DNA from: Ruminococcus sp. UBA4350
GTDB taxonomy: Bacteria > Bacillota > Clostridia > Oscillospirales > Ruminococcaceae
NCBI GenBank assembly: GCA_002394125.1
Contig: DGSY01000041.1
Span: forward strand, 1 to 7,340
Direction of reading: 5' to 3'
DNA length: 7,340 bases
The position numbers and the translations under genes were made by a program. Under the pieces are notes generated by a model that was not told the DNA's origin, ran no database searches, and saw nothing but the letters and a program-made list of their open reading frames with translations. This document shows positions 5,918-7,340 of the stretch, in pieces; within the stretch, counting starts at the first letter, position 1; each line of letters begins with the position of its first letter.

Positions 5918-6319
5918 TCACACAGCGAAATTGCCGGAGAGATAATCATCGTTGACGACATAGTAAACCATGCCCTCAGCAGCATTGATATAGAGCGTCA
6001 GCTGCTTCATATCTGCCAGTGCATTGCCCTTTGCGGTCCAGTCTGCCTTTGCACGCTCGATCAGCGAATCAGCGGACTCGGAAACATTGGGAAGCTCGAT
6101 GACAACCTTGGTCTCGATCTCTTCCTTCTTGACCTTTGCAGCGGCCTTCTTGACAGCACGTGCCGGCTTTTCAACGGCAGCCTTTGCCTTTTCCGCAGTT
6201 TCCTCGACCTTTTCCGTTACGATCTCAGCGGCATTCTTGACAGCGGATTTTGCATCCTCAGCAACAGCCTTGACCTTTTCAACAGCTGCCTCGGCAGCTT
6301 CCTTTTTTGTTCTGGGCAT
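5918..6319 (-). CDS. Lys/Ala-rich protein with C-terminal DUF6465-like domain
   Basis: Function unknown. It has 133 residues in two parts. Residues 1-67 are almost only Ala, Lys, Glu and Val, with a helical, coiled-coil look. The stretch from about 50 (KPARAVKKAAAKVKK) is strongly basic and resembles histone H1-type tails. Residues 68-133 form a small alpha/beta-looking domain (ETKVVIELP, a helix around DSLIERAKADW, then LTLYINAAEGMVYYVVND) that I recognise from memory as the DUF6465 family of Clostridia; no search was run. There is no signal peptide. The start at 6319 has GAGGAGG seven bases upstream. It lies 30 bp after the HU gene, before a strong terminator, so the two are very likely co-transcribed. 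The basic tail and HU as partner suggest a nucleoid-linked role, but this is inference. Confidence 0.8.
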   Translation of the reverse strand: MPRTKKEAAEAAVEKVKAVAEDAKSAVKNAAEIVTEKVEETAEKAKAAVEKPARAVKKAAAKVKKEEIETKVVIELPNVSESADSLIERAKADWTAKGNALADMKQLTLYINAAEGMVYYVVNDDYLSGNFAV

Positions 6320-6349
6320 GATGATTCCTCCTCTGCCTGAATACGGTTC

Positions 6350-6631
6350 TTACTGCTCGGGATTGATTGCGTCCTTCAGAGTCTTGCCGGCCTTGAATGC
6401 GAGAGCCTTGCAGGGCTTCGTGGTCATCATCTCGCCGGTACGCGGATTCTTGCACTGCTTTGCCGGACGCTCGCGAACCTCGAAGGTGCCGAAGCCGGTG
6501 ATGGAAACCTTCTCGCCTGCGACGAGTGCATCCTGAATCGCATCCAGAACGAGGTTCAGAGCCTTGTCAGCTTCCTTCTTCGGGCAGTTCTCTTTTGCAG
6601 CGATTGCTGCAACCAGATCATTCTTTTTCAT
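6350..6631 (-). CDS. hup: HU-family DNA-binding protein
   Basis: Small histone-like protein that binds and bends DNA as a dimer in the nucleoid. It has 93 residues, the normal length. The sequence matches HU throughout: the N-terminal helices (MKKNDLVAAIAAKENCPKKEADKAL), the signature GFGTF (46-50), the DNA-inserting arm tip with Pro63 (KNPRTG), and the C-terminal FKAGKTLKDAIN. Arm residue 61 is Lys where Arg is common, and three Cys (16, 60 and 74) are present, which is unusual for HU but not disruptive. AGGAGG lies nine bases before the ATG. It is the first gene of an operon with the DUF6465-type gene, driven by a near-consensus promoter, consistent with a highly expressed gene. Confidence 0.97.
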   Translation of the reverse strand: MKKNDLVAAIAAKENCPKKEADKALNLVLDAIQDALVAGEKVSITGFGTFEVRERPAKQCKNPRTGEMMTTKPCKALAFKAGKTLKDAINPEQ

Positions 6632-6668
6632 GTGGGTTTTCCTCCTAAGATATAAAGTCTATGAATGT

Positions 6669-6698
6669 ATTATATAACGAAAATACGCGTTTTGTCAA
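6669..6698 (-). promoter_or_regulatory. Strong sigma-A-type promoter of the HU operon
   Basis: On the minus strand, a perfect TTGACA (6698-6693) and a perfect TATAAT (6674-6669) are separated by 18 bp. The expected start is near 6662, leaving about 30 bases of leader containing AGGAGG (6646-6641). This is the best promoter in the window. Confidence 0.85.
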
Positions 6699-6721
6699 AT
6701 CGAATCTGATAATTCGGATTT
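6697..6721. other. Imperfect inverted repeat upstream of the HU promoter
   Basis: AAAT-CGAAT (6697-6705) pairs with ATTCG-ATTT (6712-6721) around a 6-base loop, with one unpaired G. It overlaps the last two bases of the HU -35 box. It may be an operator, or a weak AT-rich terminator after ddh. The remaining gap, 6722-6785, shows nothing else I can support. Confidence 0.35.
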
Positions 6722-6785
6722 TTCAATCAGAAACGTGTCGAACTATGCGCAATCTTTAGCCATTTTTACAACTTTTGACAGTATA

Positions 6786-7340
6786 TCAGAGCAGGTGTGC
6801 GCGGATTTCTTCGCCCGAAAGCGGGGAAAGATAGGCAGGCGGAACATCGAAAACAGTCTTGCAGCCATAGGATTTTTCAGCTGCGAAGCGAGCTACGGCA
6901 CGGGCAAATGCGACCAGAACATTGGTCGTAAACTCCGGATTGGAGTCGAGCTTTAAGCTGTATTCGATCAGGTGCTTATGCTCGCCCTCTGCACCGGTCA
7001 CGCCGCTGCGCATCACAAATCCGCCGTGCGGGATTCCCGCATGATCGCGGTCAAGCTCCTCCTGCGAGATGAAATGAACAACGGTATCGTATTCGTCAAA
7101 ATAGTTCGGCATGGTCTTGATGTCATGCTCGATCTTGGCACGGTCTGCGCCTTCCTTTGCGACAACATAGCACTCGCGCAGATGCTTCTGACGGGTGGTC
7201 AGCTCCGGCTGCTCACCGCGGCGTACTGCCTCCATAGCGGCCTCGATCGGCACAGTGTACTGCTTGCCGTCCTGCACGCCCTCGACGCGGCGGATCGCGT
7301 CAGAATGGCCCTGAGAAACGCCCTTGCCCCAGAAGGTATA
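6786..7340 (-). CDS. ddh: meso-Diaminopimelate dehydrogenase, C-terminal part (5' end outside window)
   Basis: Ddh makes meso-2,6-diaminopimelate in one NADPH-dependent step from tetrahydrodipicolinate, ammonia and NADPH, supplying peptidoglycan and lysine. The frame is open to the window edge; 184 residues are present of a usual 320-330, so about 140 N-terminal residues (the Rossmann part) are missing. Hallmarks are YTFWGKGVSQGHSDAIRR at fragment residues 1-18, HLRECYVV (53-60), MPNYF (77-81), HAGIPHGGFV (100-109) and EYSLKLDSNPEFT (126-138), as in known Ddh enzymes. The GTG at 7277 is internal, not the start, because homology continues upstream of it. The stop is TGA at 6786. The downstream gap has its own promoter for HU, so ddh is probably a separate transcript. 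Confidence 0.96.
   Translation of the reverse strand, partial: YTFWGKGVSQGHSDAIRRVEGVQDGKQYTVPIEAAMEAVRRGEQPELTTRQKHLRECYVVAKEGADRAKIEHDIKTMPNYFDEYDTVVHFISQEELDRDHAGIPHGGFVMRSGVTGAEGEHKHLIEYSLKLDSNPEFTTNVLVAFARAVARFAAEKSYGCKTVFDVPPAYLSPLSGEEIRAHLL

Noticed and set aside
4696..5955. Long plus-strand open frame (419 codons) opposite the PBP gene
   Set aside because: It is antisense to a clear PBP, rich in Arg/His/Cys with no recognisable domain, has no convincing start site, and runs through the terminator at 5852-5885.
6775..6780. TTGACA on the plus strand as a promoter
   Set aside because: There is no -10 at a suitable distance and no plus-strand gene follows; it overlaps the end of ddh.

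Overview
The window is ordinary-looking chromosomal DNA from a Gram-positive anaerobe of the class Clostridia, most like the Oscillospiraceae/Ruminococcaceae. The evidence is strong AGGAGG-type ribosome binding sites, sigma-A-type promoters, an OmpR-family two-component pair of Firmicutes style, a meso-diaminopimelate dehydrogenase and a DUF6465-type protein, all in moderately GC-rich DNA. No phage, transposon, CRISPR or RNA gene was found.

Layout. (1) 1-588, plus strand: the C-terminal half of leuB, closed by a two-way terminator at 621-665. (2) 682-3309, minus strand: a two-gene operon with the response regulator first and a histidine kinase second. The kinase carries an unusually long, Pro/Thr/Glu-rich outer region with a Trp-Pro tandem repeat. 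(3) 3310-3456: a compact divergent control region with one promoter facing each way and an 11-bp-spaced direct repeat between them. (4) 3457-4197, plus strand: a divergent N-acetylmuramoyl-L-alanine amidase with a C-terminal SH3 domain and no signal peptide. (5) 4192-5793, minus strand: a class B penicillin-binding protein whose stop codon interlocks with that of the amidase. (6) 5852-6631, minus strand: HU and a Lys/Ala-rich DUF6465-type protein in one operon, with a near-consensus promoter and a terminator. (7) 6786-7340, minus strand: the C-terminal part of ddh.

How it fits together. ddh makes meso-DAP for peptidoglycan and lysine, the PBP crosslinks peptidoglycan, the amidase would cleave it, and the two-component system is divergently transcribed from the amidase. 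This suggests a cell-envelope neighbourhood, possibly with the regulator controlling both its own operon and the amidase. That link is inferred from layout and a candidate operator only. leuB and the HU operon look like unrelated neighbours.

The most interesting points are the (x-x-Pro-Trp)6 repeat in the sensor region, the amidase that lacks the usual first zinc-binding His and any export signal, the KTS in place of KTG in the PBP, and the HU/DUF6465 pairing. I do not see a clearly new multi-gene system.
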